This document shows, piece by piece, positions 32,572 to 46,179 of a stretch of 64,000 bases of DNA. This stretch comes from Sinohyriopsis cumingii. Lineage: Eukaryota > Mollusca > Bivalvia > Unionida > Unionidae. Position numbers and translations under genes: made by a program. The notes below the pieces were generated by a model. The model did no database searches and was not told the origin of the DNA. It saw only the letters and a list, made by a program, of their open reading frames with translations. The stretch spans positions 11,490,314 through 11,554,313 of the forward strand of contig CM068828.1 of assembly GCA_028554795.2 (NCBI GenBank), given 5' to 3'. Within the stretch, counting starts at the first letter, position 1. Each line of letters starts with the position of its first letter.

Positions 32572-34596
32572 CTACAGATTAGGAGAAAAAAGAAATCACT
32601 CTAATCAAACATCATCTGGTATACAAGGTTATAAAGGGATGAAATTCATACATTATATAATTCTGCTTGTGAATGCTTAAACCCAATTCTTATACCATAT
32701 CCTTCTATCAAGGCCTGACTATTTTGTTTGAATTCTCGAGTCACTGTAAACTTTGAATTAAGCTACAGCACTCAACATATTATAGATGAAAAAATGATCT
32801 TTGATGAGCAAAGGAAATAACTCATCTGTGTTTTCACCAATGTGGAATTGTGGACATTGCCTTGAAAGTTTTAACTATATACAGTACACATGATACACCC
32901 ATCACATGTTCAATAGTCCGCTATTTGGGCAGTAGTATGGTATGGTTCGCTCGGTAGATTATTGACCAATAGGTCTTAATGACCATTATCGTTGGTCAAG
33001 GTATGTGGTCCTGAACTGTGCCTAATTTGCAGAAATTATTTATTTCATTATTATACTTATGATGACCGTAGCCTTTGATATTAGACCCCAGAATCTGTAG
33101 GTGTCTTTATTACACTAAGTGAAAGTCATCCACAAAGTCTTGGTTAATTTAACAACAAAAGTTATTCTTCAAAACCAATTTTCTCTGAGCCACAATGACC
33201 ATGATCTTTGGTCTTGTGGACCCCAAAACAATAAGTTTCTTCCGTACTTTGATGGCAAACTTGCCGCAAACTTTGGTCACTGAACGTGGACAGTACCTGA
33301 ACTGTATGTTCAGAAACTATTTGATTTTCCTTTTCATCGTGGACACATTTAGCTGTAGACTCTCAAAATCGATAGATTTCTGCCATTCTTCGATTGCAGG
33401 TTGTCCATGCAGATTGCCTCAGTTCTGTGGCGTATAACTAATGTTCTTGTGCGGAAACTAGTTTTCAATACCGTTGCCTTCATTTCCAACCTTTAGAGAG
33501 AGAAATATCGACAGGCTTTATTCTCACCTAAAGTGAAATCCACCTACACAGTCTGGTAACTGAAGTTGGTGGATAAGTAGATTTACTGTACAGAACTTGT
33601 TCACAGACACCTTAACGTTGACCTTCTCTCTCTGAAATCGAGAAGGTTCTTCCATACCCCAAGCGTAAGTCATTCACACTTACTAGAGAGGTGATTAAGT
33701 GGAAACCGTTTTTGTTTTTAGTCTCATTATTACACTGACATTGACCTTCGAAATTTCGAAACTGAATTCAACAGGCTTCCTCATTACCTGAAGTGTAAGC
33801 CGGCCGCAACGATTAATACATGTAGATGATAGGCAGCTAGAGTTATTAGTCAGAAATGAAATTAGTAGCAGACACAGAACCAGACTGACAGATGGAAAAG
33901 ATCATAACTCCGACATGGGTACAGAAACTATTTCTGTCAAACTTCAGGCTTTTTCTTAAAATAATGTCAAATTTAAACATTAACTACACTTTCGACTAAC
34001 ACGACTCCCTCTTAGTGACTAATGTTCTACTTGACGAAAATAATTTCCAGGATTCCAAGTTAAGTTTAATTATTCTCTCCTTTAATTATATTTCTAACCA
34101 CAGAGTATTGATATATCTGAGGAACTAAATCAAATTTGTCAGACAAAAATGTTTTATTGCATGACGCAAGATACCTGTAAGTGCAGTACAAAATGGCATT
34201 GCCTTTAGCCTTGAACCTAATATTATGGAATGTGAATCACAGAACTTGTCTCGGACAATTTCAAGAATAACCCACATGCCAAGTTCAGCTAAATACATAA
34301 TATGTTTAGAAGAAAATAAGAAACTACTGGCATCATTCAAGGTATTTGTCTTACATATCCAGAAATCGGGTTTGAAGAGAATCAACACATACTTTTTTGT
34401 TTTATCCTGCTCACCAGTCCGTACAGATAAAAATCTCAGTCAATACCTTAGTGTTAGCATCAATGTCAGAGTGATAAATATCAACTTGTTCATTGGAATG
34501 CAATAAAATACAAAGTATCGTTACAGCCTGGTTGTATATATGCAGGTCATTGTGTTCATAAGCACATTAAAATGCGTGCGATTACCATTGATTTGA

Positions 34597-34831
34597 GGGG
34601 CCCAGAGTGGCCGAGTGGTCTAAAGCGCTCTTCGTTACGGATCACTGCCATCTCACCTCTGTCTGCGGCGGTTCGAGTCTAAGATTCAGCTAATGTGGGC
34701 ATGTGAGAAAGCTTGCCAGTAGCTTCTCGTGGGTCGGTGGTTCTTTCCAGGTTCTTCCTCCACCATTAATACTGGCCACCATGTATAGCCTATCGTGCTG
34801 AAAAATGGTGTTAAACCCCACAACAACAACA
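34597..34831 (+). mobile_element. tRNA-headed SINE, family 2, copy 1
   Basis: Head GCCCAGAGTGGCCGAGTGGT resembles a Leu/Ser-type tRNA; the body contains GCCTATCGTGCTGAAAAATG and ends in an ACAACAACAAC tail. A 13-bp duplication ACCATTGATTTGA flanks it at 34584-34596 and 34832-34844. A second copy lies at about 43412-43658. Confidence 0.92.
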
Positions 34832-35449
34832 ACCATTGATTTGATGTAAAGTCAATAGGCCTGATTGTTGAAACTCCTTCACTAAAGTGGAGGCATGTTA
34901 CTAATCGGACCTGTAACATTTTGATTCAGAACCAACTGATTATTTCAAGCAGTGTCTCAGTGAAAAACCCATGTCGATGCCATGTCATGCAAGACAAATA
35001 GTAATAACAAGACTTTTGTTATGGTCACTATATTACAATGTTTGGGGTCAAATGAGCACAATTTTTATTCTGAACTTGGCTACATATCGTGATACAGTTT
35101 TAGTACAAACCCAATGTTCATACAGCCAATCGCTAAGAAGTACATGTATAACATATTTTCAGGTTGGCAGTTCAGGCAGCCATTTTGGAGGTTAGATAAG
35201 AGTCAGTTTAACATAGGAAGAGCTATAGATTTCAGGAAAGGCAATGGCCATCCGACCAGGAGAACTGACTGTTAAATTATTTTACATATTTAGCATCATT
35301 TCTATTTTTGACCAATTATGTATTGTGAGATGTTTTATTTGACACCCCATAACAATACAAACATCCCTTCTGGAGTTGAAGTCTACATTGAACAGAATCA
35401 TTTTTTACTAAAATCCAACATTATATCTTAACTTATTGAAAGTGTCATG

Positions 35450-36580
35450 TCTATATAAACATAGAAGTTTGGGAGAAGTAGCTTTGACAAGATTTTCTAG
35501 ATGGCTGCAATGACAGCCGTATAGGCACTCTGATCAGTACGATTTGTTTAGGAGCAACGAGATATCACAAAAAGAGAAGAAGCGATAACATGATTTCATG
35601 TCAACAAAATGACTCTAAAAGAGGAGGTCTGATCGACACCAATTTTCCAAGGATAACTTGATATAATAACATGTCTTTCAGTCAAAACACAATGTCGATA
35701 TGACCATCCATTAAGGATGATTAGAAATAACACTTTTTTTCAAGATAAAATGGATGTTGGCCATATATCAATCATAATGGATGTCCGATCAGTACCATTT
35801 TAATTAAAGGACAAACTAGATATCATATAGGGAGTCTTCGGGAAAGTGACGTGTCGATATTAAGAAGTTCAGAAGGAAAAGCTATAGCAATATTTTTAAG
35901 CTTCCAGTCTGGAGGCCATGTTCGATGCTAGATTGACACCAGTTTCAATTAAGGCTAGAAAGTCATATTAGGAAGTATCTCACGAAAACTCCATATTAAT
36001 ATGATTCTTTGTTCAGGATGAGTAGCGATACAAATATTTTCAAGATGGTCATTATGGTCACCATGGCGGCATTATTGGTTATAAGATCACTATAATTTTC
36101 ATTTAGGCTGAACTCCACGGTTTATGAAGTTCATTTTAATGAAAACAGCATGTCAATATGACCATAATTTCAAAAGCAGAGAGTAGTGGTAACCAAACTT
36201 TCAAGATGGCTATCGTGGCACATATAGTGTATGTCCAAGGAGCACAAATGTCATTTATAACCACAAAGCATTATAAGAAATCCATTAGTGAGAGACCTCG
36301 TGTGGATATAACCATCCATTCAGGAGGTGTAGCAATAAGCAAGATGTTTTAGCTCACCATTGTGGCGGCTATATTAGATGCATTTAGGACCAACAAGACA
36401 TTTTAAGAAGTAGAACCAGCAAGACATCTGAAGAAGTCTTTTTGTGAACAAAAATACATGTCTAAATGACTATCTGCTCAGAAGCAATAGCGATAACAAG
36501 ATCTTGAAAGTGACCACCATGGTGGCCATATTGGATATCTAATTGGCATCATTTTTAGTTAGGCCCAACTGGGCTATAGA
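35450..36580. repeat. Degenerate ~150-bp tandem satellite in intron 4
   Basis: Roughly seven diverged units, each with a landmark like CAAGATGGC...CCATGGTGGCCATATTGGA, then an A(A/G)GTCTTTTG-type block and GACCATCCATTCAG. Divergence between units is high, so boundaries are approximate. Confidence 0.6.
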
Positions 36581-39500
36581 CAAAATTGTGTCTGTACAGT
36601 TTCAATGTAATCATCAAAGTAGTTTAGGAGTAGTTATGATAACTAGCGCAAACGGGTGGATGGCAAACGGAAGACTGAGGATGGACAACAGTCTCTTGTA
36701 CTAGCTCTTCTGTTGTTTGAACAGTAGAGCTGAAATGGACTTTAGAGTACCCACAAATCTAAAAGGAAAGAATATACCTCGAAAATGTATCTTAATAAAC
36801 AATGATAACAACTGCTAAATGTTCAAAACTCTTTTTAAGAAGAAGGAAAACTGTAATGGTTAAAATGTCTTGGTCAAATGAAGCAGATGATTATTTCAAG
36901 CATTTTTTCTGTTGTTTCACCTTGAAACAGTTACCAAAACTGCAGTTGTGGAACGACATTATATATCCACCTTAGCAACAATTTAAAACTCACAGTTTTT
37001 GCAACCCTTTTCCTTTATATTTTGTTTTACTTATCTAATAGTGCGTGCATTGAATTATATGGGTCTGATATGAGAATGTTAGCTCCTCCTATCCGTATAG
37101 ACTAATAATATACAAAAAACGGGGGTAAAACAATAAAATGAAATAAAGTTAGGCTTGTATTAGTTTACCATTCATTTCAGTAATTTTCATGGACACGGTA
37201 AACAGATGAAAAGGTGTTACATGTATATTCATCCCATATATGCTATTTTGGTAAGTTACCACTAGTGTGTTTAAAACAACCTTTATAGAGGGCATAAACA
37301 AATTAAATGTTATGACGTCTTCAGAAATCAACTGATGTGTTGTTACAGTTGTGGTACAGAACCTCGTAACTTACTTTTCAACTCTCTTAATTCTTTACTT
37401 TCTTTTCCAGCTCCAATCACCTCTGAAAAGAATAAAATTTAAAATGAAAATTTTAAACAGTCGTATTGGGTGTTGCATATCGCACGAGTTGTGTATAACA
37501 TTTTTGGATGCCAAATATCAATATTTTAGCTACATTTAAGTCATTTGAAATTTTGGAATGTATGTAATTGCATAGCACAAGCTGGGAAAGCAGCGTCAGA
37601 TCAATAAATTATTTGGTTTTCATGTTCAATGGGGATCACAAAGATATGATTCCAAAGCAACCTGCTGTTTGCCACAACAATACCAATATTATCTTCAGTA
37701 AAAAAAAGTAAAAAGTAACACACTACTATATAACCAAATTTTATTGTTATCCTTGACATTATTATTTTCATATTTTAATGAATATTGCTGACATAAAGTA
37801 ATATGTGGCACTCTGGCCTTAATTGGAATTTATCATTGAGGCTATAATTGTCGCTTCAAAAATGACACTATGCAGTAAATGGGAATTTAACATTAGTTCA
37901 TATTAATAACATTAAAAAATAAATTACCATTACGGGATTGATAATACTGAAAACAAAACCTCCTGACTTTCACAGAGTAGGATGTAAATAACGACAGTTA
38001 TACAGTAACTTGAGACACAAAACAGATTCCCAGATGAGGATCAACTCTCCATACTTTCTAGAACAGCGTAGAAGTACTTATGTCTAAAGTCACATAGTCG
38101 CAGTCAGCCTCGATTTCACTATTATCATGCATGCATTAAGAATGGATTATAAAAAAATCATTTACTTGATTCTCAATTAAGGTCAGGAACTAGGTGGTCA
38201 GCATAAGATACAAAGTTTGGTGTTTACAACTAACAGTCAGGTCAAACTAATTTCTGGAAAATATCAAATTCCTAGTAAACAAAATTACATTACTATGACA
38301 TGTAACAAAATTAAAAATAAAAAGATTTTAAAACTTACAAACAATGAAATCAAATATAAATTAAATCAAATATGCATAACATATGAGACTTACAAAGATT
38401 AAATACTTTTGTAACAAAGTGAACCAACATTAGCTAAAAAGATCATGCAGTTGTTATGTATGTCTATTTAGTGTGCTTAACTTTTGTCCATGATTGTGGA
38501 TTGTATGGGTCATTTGTATGCAGCTTATAATAAAACTAACTATTGCCCATGACTGTGGATTTAATATTAGAATAATATATGTAAATATGGGTACATGGCA
38601 TTTTGACTATAGAAGGTTCTAGTAAGAAAACTTGTTTATGAATTTAATGGAAAAATGACCCACATACTTGCCAACTTATTGTGTTTTAGTTTTTATATAA
38701 TGTTTGTGATCTACAAAATTAATTATTCCTAATTTAACAGCAGTCTAGAGGAATTGCTATTAGTTGTGGTCAGATATAATTTGAGATGAATTAATAATGT
38801 ATTGAAATTACAAAGTGCTCTTTAACATAGCGACTGATTCATCATTTTGGAATTATTATGAATTAATTTAAGGGCAACCTGAATTATATCATTGTCATAC
38901 ATCAAGCTTTTTGGCACATCTGGTCATCAAAGTCTATTGGCGCATAAACACATTCAATATTGGAGTTCATTCTGAATACTCTATACTTTAGGACTTGATA
39001 GATATTTTAGGATCACTTGTGATTTAATTCGCAATAATGTAGCTTCCTTTTAAGTTTTCACTTTGTATTCTATTGAAATAAATTATTTGTTAATTTTACA
39101 AACTTGTTGGTTTGCATTTTATGTTACTTAGTTTGAGACCATTGAGTCCTAACACAGTGTATTAAATTTAAGGTGGGAAACGAAAACGATAAAGATGTAA
39201 GAAACTGAAAAACCAAATCTGCCTCTCTTGACAAAAATAAATTTTTCAACATCACTTTCTACCAATATTTATCAAGTGATAATGGATAGCCGTTTAGAAT
39301 TAAGTCTAGGAAGACAAAACGAAAACAGTACATTCTAAACTGTTTGTATGTTTTGTTTCAAAACTTAGAACACATCGTTCAGTCTTGTACAAGAACATAT
39401 TGGTATGAGTTGTATATTTGTGTGCAAGTGTAAACATTCCTGCCCATTTCTCTCAGTAGACTCCATGTTTGATTGGTATGAGTTGTATGTTTCTGTATAA

Positions 39501-40451
39501 AGCATTTGTATATAATAAAAAGAAACCTTTTTCAGGGTTGTTTTTGTGTATGTGTGAACTCTCCTACTCTTTTCTCTTCTTTCACACCATGTGTGATAGT
39601 ATACATGTTGGTCTAAGTGTATATGGTGAGATTTTTTATTTCTACCATTTTCTGTCTTTTCACTTCACTGCTTGGGCTATAGAGCTTATAAAAGGTGTTA
39701 GGTTTAAGGGGAGGGAATGTATAAGTGAGCAAGGTTAGTAAAGGAAACTTTAGTTTCATTTACAAGTGGTTTAACTTCTATTTTATAGCAGGTCCACTTC
39801 TTTTACATCCTACTTTATGTTGGTCAGAAGATGAGTCGGTTCTGGTCAATAGGTGATTCATTCATAATGTATTCCTACAGACTAATGTTAAATTCCCATT
39901 GACCACATAGTGTCATTTTTAAAGAAACATTACAACTTCCCCTTGAGGTCAGAGTGTTATTTTTGATGCTAGAGTGCTACATGTTACTGGTTATAGCATA
40001 TTCAACCATGCAGAATAAACAAAGAATGATTTGATTTAATGGCTGTCTGGGAAAGGAGACTTCTGATCTGACATTGCTTGGAGAAAAGGAAACTTCGTTT
40101 TGAACTCTTCAGCCACAAATAACATTAACAGCAAAAGATGTCAGCACAATTATAACCAATGTCGTTAAGGTGCATAGTTTTATTCCTTATAACAGATGCC
40201 ATCTACTCCTCTGACAAACTGTCAAAAACAGACTTCATTTGTCCTTTGCAGTCTGTATATAAACAAGATATGAGATGCTTTTCTAAAATAAGAATGTAAA
40301 TATAAATATGCAATAAGCTGCAATATAAACAAATAATTTCTATATGTGTACTCTGAATAGGTAATAACAGCAATTAGTGATATTTTCGAACAATCTATTG
40401 CACTCTTTCTTCAAGGACTGACTTTATCGCTGACACCCAAAATGCGCTTAC

Positions 40452-40608
40452 CTATTATGTTGTCTTCAAGTCTCCTCAAAGTTTCTCTGTTACCCAAGAT
40501 CTGTTGCTGCAGTGAAAATTCCGTTTCTTCATGAATATCTGGAAGAGGTATAATGTCATAAACTTTAGAGTCAATTGCTTCCATTTCCTGGATAGCTTCA
40601 TCAGTGAC
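40452..40608 (-). CDS. STAND gene exon 4
   Basis: 157 bp between acceptor ATATCCTCAG (intron end at 40609) and donor GTAAGC (from 40451). It encodes a charged helical segment, EAIQEMEAIDSKVYDIIPLP then QQILGNRETLRRLEDNII, and leaves one base that completes a Gly codon with exon 5. It leads directly into the STAND P-loop region, as a linker between coiled coil and NTPase. Confidence 0.8.
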
Positions 40609-40906
40609 CTGAGGATATTTAACTGTTGCTCCACGATATCAAATTTATCTGCTACTGCTTTAATAGCTTTGCCAGCACTTCTTCATGAGACTCTATGGAT
40701 CTCACGATTTAGCTTCAAGGAATTCAATGACTTTAGCAGGTTTTCAACCTTACATGGACTAATATATTCATTTCTCTCTTTGTTTTAGTGAGGGGAAAGT
40801 CTATGATGACAATATTTTTCTGAAAATTTTGGAAAGGAGGTTGATAGATTTATCAGTATCATCTCCATTAAAGTCCAACAGACATGTTTTTAACCAATAT
40901 TCATAC

Positions 40907-41200
40907 CCAAAAAGCACTGATAGATCTTTTATCAACAAAATTGTTTTTAATTTCATCGATATTTTTCCTAACGTTATCTTTAGTCTCAGATATATCAAAT
41001 TTTGATTTCTGTATGGAATAAATCAAGCTCTCACCTAATTTACAATAAATTTCCGACAATTTTCTCTCTATTGTTCGAATCGCATCTTCCGTTTCTTCTT
41101 TGTGTGCTCCCAACTGCTGTCTAATATAACTCAAACACTCTCCCACGGCCTTTTCTGAGAGGTCAAGATCAAAAAATACATGTACAGGTAAACCCCATAT
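40907..41200 (-). CDS. STAND gene exon 3 (coiled coil)
   Basis: 294 bp, exactly 98 codons, between acceptor TTTTTGTGTTGCAG and donor GTATGA. It encodes IWGLPVHVFFDLDLSEKAVG and then a helical stretch with coiled-coil character (AHKEETEDAIRTIERKLSEI ... ISETKDNVRKNIDEIK). Phase 0 at both ends matches exons 2 and 4. Confidence 0.8.
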
Positions 41201-42818
41201 CTGCAACACAAAAAGGTGCATTACAAGATTTGATGTAAGACAGTTAAGTAGTCCCATAATGCCCCAAACATCCTAGCATTCTAATACTATCTTTAGGTAT
41301 AGAAATGCAAACTATAAATAATTAAAAGAAACTTTCCTTCCAATATAATTTCATAGTTGTATGACCAAGAATAATTAATTTAATTAAATAGCTCCCACCT
41401 TTGTTGTAAGTTCAGCCCATCAACGCCTGCATTAGAGATTGTAACACATATATATCACAAGAGTTATTATCGGAATTCAAATGAGAAAATATCATAAGAG
41501 AAAGTAAACTTTTGCGAATATTATTGAGGTTATTGGATCACAAAGTTATTTTAGATATATATTTAAACCTAGCAGCTTGAAATAGGATGATGGTTTCAGT
41601 CTCGCAAAAGTCCGTTTGTACACTCGATGAAAATTTTCCGATTAAAACAAATAAATGAATAAAATTTAAACTTTCAGAAATTGAGGGGAGAGTAAAAGTA
41701 CACTTTTACCATTCAATGCTCGGTTTCGAAATGAAATTTGGCACATACAATATCCAGGCCATACCTTACATAGAGAACTACATGAGAAACACTTACATGT
41801 ATTGCAGCTTCTGACAAATTTAAATGATGCTAGCTCAAAACTTTGCTGATATTTTCAAACCATTATCCGTATATGGAAATATTTTTAAATTATATTTTTT
41901 CTGTTGTAACAATACATACATTACTTTTTTCATCTATCTTAAAGAATGAAATTCCTGAATACTTCTGTTCTTGTGCCTTTCTAAATACATTGAAAGTATT
42001 TGAATGAAGCTTTGCTACGTACTTGACAACAAATGCGTATCAGTAGCAATTGATTTCCTTCAAACCATTACAAAATTCTTTTGATAGAGGCAAACAATAC
42101 ATTAGCATCTCTGATTCCCCCGATTTCATTGACTTCAGTCAGATTTTTTCAGAATGGTGCATCGCAGTTTCAGAACAATACCCTGAAGGTCCACCTTAAA
42201 TGTTTCAAGTTTTCCAGTCTGGTCCAGGAAATCACAACCTCAATGGTAAGCTCAGTCTAATCTGCTATTGTGGCAAACCAGCTGAGAGGCACATCAATGC
42301 AGCGTGGGTTGAGTAGCCTCCGTAAATATTAATGGACATTTTGTATACTATCAAGTGTGCTTTCTACGTGATAAGATAAAATCAGGAAGTGTACGTGGCA
42401 TTGGTGAATGCTAAAGTGCATGCAAGCCTAGTTTGCAAAGGCTGAGTGAAAAAAACAGTGGCTGTCGTCCAGTGAGTCGAGCTAAATAATCAACAGCTTC
42501 AAATGGCAGTGCAAACCCATTCAAGTCGAAGCACAAACGATGTCTAGGCGTTGCCATGTATGAGCCCCAAGTAATGTTGTTGGACCCAGGTAGACCATAC
42601 CGGTTTCCATGGTGTGTGGAATTATTGATGCAAATTTATTACGCACAAAGATACCGCAGATATGCTTGACTGACCTGCCATAGAGAGTAAAACAAAACTG
42701 GTCAATAACCTTTTACAAGTCATAACGGGTAGTCTAAGGCTTCTGCCTCTTGGTGACTGCGAGTCGTCAAGGGTAATCAAAGACCTTTTCCTTATTTTTT
42801 ACAAGATGCTATGTGGCC

Positions 42819-43061
42819 TCAAATCGCCTTTTTCAGAGCCATCCAATATACAGTTCTGACTGCTCCTAACTCAGCAGCTTTTGCAACAGCTAGCAATGCT
42901 GGAATGGCCACAAGAAATGGAAATATTCCACCAGTCTTTTGCATTTGGGCCACCTCTGACTTGGATAGCTTTAATGTCACCAAGGTGTTATTTCATTTCG
43001 CTGCATTAAGTTGATCAAATTGTGTTTGGGTCAACCACACGGGGACAATTACAGTTAACAT
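42819..43061 (-). pseudogene. pX-like virion core / membrane-active small protein
   Basis: 81-codon frame from ATG 43061 to TGA 42819, with a single in-frame TGA after TQTQFDQLNAAK. The segment LKLSKSEVAQMQKTGG is followed by a hydrophobic helix, IFPFLVAIPALLAVAKAAEL. A K/R-rich QL..-type motif ending in GG followed by a hydrophobic stretch is the signature of adenovirus pX/pVI-like and Polinton/adintovirus core proteins. It follows the capsid gene, the usual place. Confidence 0.65.
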
Positions 43062-43201
43062 TTCTGGAGATTGTTTCAATACGACCCCACTATTGTTTTG
43101 TATTGCGCTCCTTATTTTCCCAAAGGACAAGATTAACTTAGTGATAGGATACTATTATTAAAAAATGCAATTGGTTCAATTATTAATCTGTGGTAATTTG
43201 A

Positions 43202-44643
43202 TTAGATTTCCTCAGGAGGGTTAATAATCCTCATAGGGCCACTTACAGCGTCCAACAACATCAGCTTATCAGAGAGGATTACTGCAATGCATTTGTAATT
43301 GTTGTGAACAGGCAGTCTAGTAACACAAGCATGAAAATGCATTTCTATCACAGACTGCTAAACTATGTACAAGTGTTTCTCATCAATAACATTCCTGATG
43401 CTCCTACGAGAAGTTGTTGTGGGGTTTAACGCCATTTTTCAACACACGATAGGCTATGCATGGTGGCCAGTATTAAAGGTGGAGGAAGGACCCGGGAAAA
43501 CCCTGGGAAGAACCACCGACCCATGAGAAGATACTGGCAAGCTTTCTCACATACCCACATTGGCCAAATCCTAGACTCGAACCCATGCATACAGAGGTGA
43601 TATGGCAGTGATCCATAACGAAGAGCGCTTTAGACCACTCTGCCACTCGGGGCCCCCCATGATAAGTAATAAATTGGATACAACACAGTGACATTTTTTT
43701 ATGGAAAATCTGCAGAAAATGTGTCAATGTTTTCATTATGTTTCATGAATGATAAGAGCTTGTGATATTCACGTGCAACATGGTTGTACCAAGTAAAAAA
43801 TAATTTCTCTGCTGGATTTCTGATGGTCGTTTAACCGCAGAGAAACTTCAGATACTCCAAACTTGTCAAATATCATTTTAGTACGAAAATGGCCCTGATG
43901 CTTCCAAATACTGTCTTCATATACTATGAATAACTGTTTTGTGCACTGATACCTTGCTTGGTAGTTATTTGCAGTGAAAACTGCTGAACATTGCTTTCAG
44001 TCCAGTATTTAGTTAGAGTGCGAAATTATAGCAGTGATGTGCACCCATAAGTCATAAACGACAACAAACATGTTCCTGCAGCTATAGGCATCCAGAATGT
44101 TAGTTCTGACGATATGACTTTGCCATCATCGATACCACAAGAAACCAAATTGTATTATTAACATCGGGTTTTTGGTATAATGTAACTGAGTGTTTGGCTC
44201 TGAAAATAGCTTTGCGAACATCTACACAAAACCCAAATATATGACTGAGAGGAACCGCATATGAAAACAAAAATGAGGGTTCAAGAAATTGTCCTTAATG
44301 CTACTCAAATCCAATATTATAATGAAGGTTTTCTACTTTCTATAGCAGCGCCGCCAATGCCAGGTCTGTGAGGCATATCAGCGTCCTTATGAAACATCAC
44401 AAACGGGCCAGCAGATCTTGCGTAGTTATCACCGTATCTGATGAGTCTGATAATAGTTGTAGCAATGTCAATTTTGCTCAGACTTTCGTCGGTTTCCTTT
44501 CCATCGATGAAATAACGTAGGCTGCTGAACAGGGCCATGATATTAGCAAATTCAACCTTTTCACCATGGTCGTAACTAGTATTGGTGCCAACGTTTTCAA
44601 CAAGCTTTTCATCAATTTCTAAGAAAACTTTACACCATACCAT
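43202..44643 (-). pseudogene. Double-jelly-roll major capsid protein, SINE-interrupted
   Basis: The N-terminal part (44643-44317) is open: MVWCKVFLEIDEKLVENVGT, then KVEFANIMALFSSLRYFIDG and KIDIATTIIRLIRY, which matches the start of double-jelly-roll-like capsid proteins of invertebrate Polinton-type viruses. A mutated middle runs to about 43660 with several stops. The C-terminus resumes after the SINE as NNYKCIAVILSDKLMLLDAV then SGPMRII, ending with TAA at 43202-43204. This would be the hexon-forming shell protein. The family call rests on pattern memory and needs a profile search. Confidence 0.6.
43412..43658 (-). mobile_element. tRNA-headed SINE, family 2, copy 2
   Basis: Reverse-complement copy of the 34597-34831 family, head at the right (GCCCCGAGTGGCAGAGTGGT) and CCACAACAACTT tail at the left. 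I could not fix a target duplication. It splits the capsid pseudogene near its C-terminus, so it is younger than the viral insertion or its decay. Confidence 0.85.
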
Positions 44644-44726
44644 TTTTGTAATATGTCATATAAACAGGTATTTTCGCGCTAATAACATGCACTGGTATCA
44701 CATGTCCACGTACGATTGTCATTATA

Positions 44727-45104
44727 TTATATATCAGGTCGATCTTTAATGTTCGGTTGTATTGTCAAGATCACCTTACGGAGATCAAGAATGTGCCCAT
44801 TCGGATCCATCAGAGTAGAACAAATTTGTGTCAATGGGGGGTTGTGGCACTGAAAATACAAAGGCGCTGTAGGATTAATTGATATCAAATCACCCGGTTT
44901 CACATTCAGTGAAAAACCAAATAGTAGGTAAGCTTGAGCAACTAAGCTTCTGGAAGGTATGCTTTCGTAACTGCCACTGATGGCGTCACAGGTTAATTTG
45001 ATCTGAGATAATCCTGACAATCTTTGCCGCATTATGATATCCAGATGCTCCTGATCCTGCATGTAAGATTCATCTGTCCTCGGGAATTTCATCAATGTTT
45101 TCAA
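44727..45104 (-). pseudogene. Penton-like minor capsid candidate, copy B
   Basis: 125-codon open stretch with LTCDAISGSYESIPSRSL, KPGDLISINPTAPLYFQCHN and DPNGHILDLRKVI, co-linear with the copy A protein at 8390-8720. Upstream in another frame is ILEWFENIDEIPEDR, matching ILEQWGK of copy A. It lies 83 bp upstream of the capsid gene. Its length here extends past the point where copy A stops. Confidence 0.55.
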
Positions 45105-45129
45105 ACCATTCCAGAATTGTTTTCATTGA

Positions 45130-46150
45130 CAACCGTTGGATGTCATCCTCGTATGATGCAGATTTTGCAGAGATTACAGAGTGAGAGTGGGCTCATGTTC
45201 ACATATAAAAACTAAAGAGTCTTTAGTGATCTTTAACTACACTGTCCGCCGAATCTCTTCACTGATCGATTCCATGTTGTACATGCCCAGAGGAAGTTCA
45301 ACTTCTTGCTATGTTGTTTCACCATACATTGAAAACACGGATGATTCATTCTTGGGAAGATTGCCAAACGGTCATCATTGAATATTAGGCTAAATAATAA
45401 TATATGCACAATGACACCTGTGTGCGAGATTCTTCTTCACGTAAAATTAAGGTTTCATTAATGAAATTGAAGTCATCGAGGTAACGCTCAGGGATGTATT
45501 TACAATAACCCGTTGTAAAGCAGTATTGATTTCGCAAAAAGATCTCAGTGTTTAAATTGCCTCAAAATTCATCATTGATGTCTTCAGTGAGTTCGTGCAT
45601 CAGTAAACATAACATCTCCTATTTCATGATGTCGATGGTTAGCAACCGCTGACAAATCAATGTTGCCTAATTCATGACTTTTGGTGGGTTGTTGCCCACT
45701 CTAACCCACCTCACTAGTGTTTCCAAGCAATCCAGGAGTTCATTAACTTGTTTTGTCCACATACGCGCAACTGAATCCTTTAGTTGTCCTACATTTGCGT
45801 GGACGACCACCAACATGCGTAAGTGATTTCTGAGAGAGATCCTCCTCCAAAATGGGAGATATGCTCCTTCCACGGGAGGTATATTCTCTTATTGAGACTC
45901 TTCCGTAAACCGACTGCATTTTCCTAATCATTTCCATCTCATCAAACTATATTCATATATCTTGAAGTTTATTGGTAAACTAATAACATCCAATCCACTC
46001 CAGAAAAATCCATTTGGGCCATTAATTTTTGACATGATGCGGTATTGTATTTTTAAACCTGGTATGCCCCTACATATTGTCATTACAGATATTACGGTTG
46101 TTAAATTGCCGCATAAGGCACATTCGTGTCCAGACCCACGAAATGCTATC
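45130..46150 (-). pseudogene. Decayed structural-block sequence, copy B
   Basis: Short protein-like stretches in changing frames, such as HANVGQLKDSVARMWTKQVN near 45800 and NIDEIPEDR upstream of the penton-like ORF. The position corresponds to the coiled-coil and unassigned genes at 6937-8263 of element A, but residue-level similarity is weak. Confidence 0.35.
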
Positions 46151-46179
46151 ACCGCTGAGGACGGTCCACTAGTCCATTC

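Larger units (their letters stand above)
32572..40451 (-). other. Intron 4 of the STAND gene
   Basis: 7.9-kb intron with GT-AG ends. It contains a SINE (34597-34831) and a degenerate satellite (about 35450-36580). No other coding sequence is supported; isolated open frames near 34.2, 35.0, 38.2 and 39.5 kb show no recognisable features. Confidence 0.7.

Noticed and set aside
34597-34680. Functional Leu/Ser tRNA gene
   Set aside because: Same reasoning: SINE body, tail and 13-bp duplication present.
39469-39738. 89-codon hydrophobic ORF in intron 4
   Set aside because: AT-rich composition explains the apparent hydrophobicity; no supporting features.
42811-43014. 67-codon plus-strand ORF
   Set aside because: Shadow of the minus-strand pX-like remnant, which has the recognisable motif.
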